64,000 nt of DNA from Andrena cerasifolii (lineage: Eukaryota > Arthropoda > Insecta > Hymenoptera > Andrenidae). A model generated the notes under the pieces. It was not told the origin of the DNA and did no database searches. It was given only the letters and a program-made list of their open reading frames with translations. Made by a program: the position numbers and the translations under genes. Position 1 is the first letter of the stretch; the number at the start of each line of letters is the position of its first letter. Shown in pieces: positions 61,641 through 64,000 of the stretch. The stretch lies in contig NC_135126.1 in NCBI RefSeq assembly GCF_050908995.1, positions 13,764,001-13,828,000 on the forward strand, read 5' to 3'.

Positions 61641-64000
61641 AACCCGTGGCTGAGGCGGTGTGAATCCGCCTTTATCTATGTACATAGTTGAATTTTCGTC
61701 GGGCAGACTCTGCTGCTCGTACACGGTGGAAATGGGAAACGCGGCCGACCGTATGAATATGCTTGCACGATCCTCGCGGGATCACGCTCGTTTTTAATTT
61801 ACTGTTTTATCGTCCCGCGGCCCGACCTTCCCCGCGACCTTATCGCTTTCGGCTGGTTTTTAATTTGCAGAGGATAAGGCGTCCCGTTTCGAGGCTTGTT
61901 GAGGATTTTTCTTCGTTTTTCCGTGCTCGAATTTAGTTATCTTTCGCGGGAAATTCTCTCCGTACAAATTGTCCCCTGGTGGCCGTTTCGCGGTGTGTTC
62001 GGGTGCCGTGCTGTATGGCGGGGTTGTGTATGACTTGCATCTGTCCACGTAACGTGTTGCGGATGTTCCAGAATTGTGGCTATGAAGTTAACTAGGCGGT
62101 GGAAGCCGGGGGAAATAGGAAAAAGTTGAAAACGTTGTGCTGCAATGTTCGTTTTTAAGTACTCTGTGCCATTGCAAGTACTGCGGAATGGTTGATGCAT
62201 GTGTGAAGAGTACACACGGTGTATCATTTGAGTCAGTAGTAATCTCAGATTGGATATTTAACGAGCAATAAAAGCTACCTCTATAAAATAAGGCTTCCTT
62301 ACTCTTTAGAAACATCGTTCGTTAATAATATCAAAACATGCGCGTCTTCTCACAAAGTCCCAGCTACTTAAATGAAGACGTGCGCCAGAGTCACGATGTA
62401 GGGACCAACTAATGCCCATAAAATTGCTGGGCTTATCGATCGAATTGATGCGAAAGTATGCGCCGGTTGGGGGTAACTGCAGTCGACGCCTGTGTGGGCG
62501 TACATCGAATGTCTCTCCATTATTAATATGCAGTCGTACGGACGATTAAACGTGGGCTCCCGTCGGCCCAGCCAATAATTATTTGCGGCATAGTTGCGTC
62601 GCCCTCCCGATTTCCAAAACCGCACTCGACGCTCCATCGTCAGCTGCACACGCCGCGACACGCGATTCGACAATGTTATTCTGTCGAGTCATCTCGTTAC
62701 TCTTCTTTCTATCTGTCAATCCGTACGATTCGGGCGGCATTGAGTCAACGAATCGTGCCCGTCCGCGAGCTTCCCATTCGCTGCGATTTATCGCGATCGA
62801 CAGAGGTCTATTTAGTTACGAATATCCAGCCGTGCCCGTACAAATAGGGAAAGTTATTATTTGATAGCGATCTAATTCAATTACCTGGAAACACGTACGC
62901 GATTGTTCTAAACGGCGCGGCTGTTATTCCCCGTAATAATCGCGTGCGTGTACTTACAGATATCGAAGGAACGATGGAGAGGCAGCAAACACGGAAACAG
63001 CAATAGTGGCTCTCGATGAATGGAGCCTCTTATTTGAATACAGTTCTTGTTACGTATTTGGGAGCGTGTGCGTAAAATGCTGCCACTTCTGTTTGCCCTA
63101 CGCTGTTTGCCAACGGAATACCAGGACTGTATCAATTTCGAGGAAACCACATTTTCGAATCGAGCATGCATTCTATTATTATTCGAAATATTCTTCCACG
63201 GATATCGTAACTTTACTGGACGCTGATACACTCGTTTGAAACGCATCTTGAACTCATGCCAACAGCTCCTTTGTTAAGGTGTTCTGTATTTTCGGATTTG
63301 CCGCTGTTCAGTGCGGATTTCATTTTGGGAACTAAGAGAAATGTATGGTAGGCGTGAATCAGGACACTGTGGAGGAACTGATTTATTTATTTATTTATTA
63401 ATTAACGGGCAATGGCCCAAATTTATTCGCTAACGGTAAGGGATGATAGCGAATTCTAAAGTGTAATTATGAACGCGCAATTTAGTGATATGGGATTACG
63501 TTGTAAGCGACTTGTTTAAAACTGTTAAGTGACACAGAGAAGAGATCTATGCGGTCATTAATCGAATTCGCGCGTTTATATCCTTAATATGTGATATCCT
63601 TAAACGTAAGATTACCTACACCTGAATTTCACTTTTCTAAAAAAAAACTACACACCGATTTAAAAAGAAAATTGTTTCAAGTAATAATGGGTTGTCTATG
63701 TAATTGTTAATTATTTTAAAAATCAATAGCACGCGTTCTTCTTCGTTTACTTCTGAAATCCCTTATTTGAATAAAAATTCGTTTAGTTTTTCTGCAAAGT
63801 GTAGTCTCATGTCTGAGGTCCTCGATAAATTCTCTTCAGCAAACGAGACAGTATTCCTTATTCATTTATTACTGACAAGGTTACATTTTTGTAATACACT
63901 CAGTGGCATAATTTAATTCCTAAATCTAGCTAGCGTTTATTAAGTAACATATGTTCTTATCACGAAGCTGTTCGCACCCCGTCGATGTCATTGCATGCAA

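Larger units (their letters stand above)
49206..64000 (+). other. Start of intron 2, continues beyond the window
   Basis: The interval follows the microexon donor. No further exon with paired splice signals and coding character is found up to 64000, so the intron is at least 14.8 kb. It holds two mobile-element traces at 50.9-51.6 kb. The 53.9-55.4 and 57-63.3 kb blocks are CpG-rich, with long chance frames such as 59674-60567 (minus, 297 codons) that show no domain. Confidence 0.45.

Noticed and set aside
1..64000. tRNA, rRNA, known microRNA and CRISPR signals
   Set aside because: I looked for B-box-like GGTTCGANTCC words, common insect microRNA seeds and regularly spaced repeats, and found nothing convincing.

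Overview
This window looks like eukaryotic nuclear DNA from an insect, and a hymenopteran is plausible though not proven. There are no operons, no dense run of ORFs, and no tRNA or rRNA gene that I can recognise. CpG-rich blocks alternate with A+T-rich blocks at a scale of a few kb. The repeats are eukaryotic DNA transposons (Helitron, hAT, piggyBac-like, PIF/Harbinger-like, pogo-like) and one decayed LINE fragment. Nearly all open frames are chance frames in CpG-rich DNA.

Only one gene can be supported, on the + strand. Its first coding exon (4452-4544) starts in a good start context and ends at a consensus gtaagt donor. A 36-nt microexon at 49170-49205 has a pyrimidine-rich acceptor and a second gtaagt donor. 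The two exons join in phase 0 across an intron of about 44.6 kb, and the next intron runs past the right edge of the window. The 43 encoded residues show no family I can name. Upstream, 3.4-4.45 kb is CpG-rich and is probably promoter plus 5' UTR.

Layout: 1-3.4 kb is upstream intergenic DNA with a Helitron at 937-1538. 3.4-4.5 kb is promoter, 5' UTR and exon 1. 4.5-49.2 kb is intron 1, where most of the repeats sit: an 893-bp inverted-repeat element, a diverged inverted repeat at 16.8-17.5 kb, two sibling hAT MITEs with perfect 8-bp target duplications, a foldback element, a piggyBac-type MITE, a second Helitron, a pogo-like element and a palindromic hAT MITE. 49.2-64 kb is intron 2, with a palindromic Harbinger-like MITE, a dead reverse-transcriptase fragment and CpG-rich DNA.

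The observations I cannot explain by known repeat families are two sets of resembling sequence inside intron 1. One is a CpG-rich, pyrimidine-rich module seen at about 25.4, 28.1 and 32.1 kb. The other is a motif of about 45 bp present four times, at about 40.2, 41.2, 42.5 and 43.65 kb, with a second shared motif about 110-135 bp downstream of three of the copies. Either set may be duplicated cis-regulatory DNA or an old unrecognised repeat family. No complete undescribed gene system is evident.
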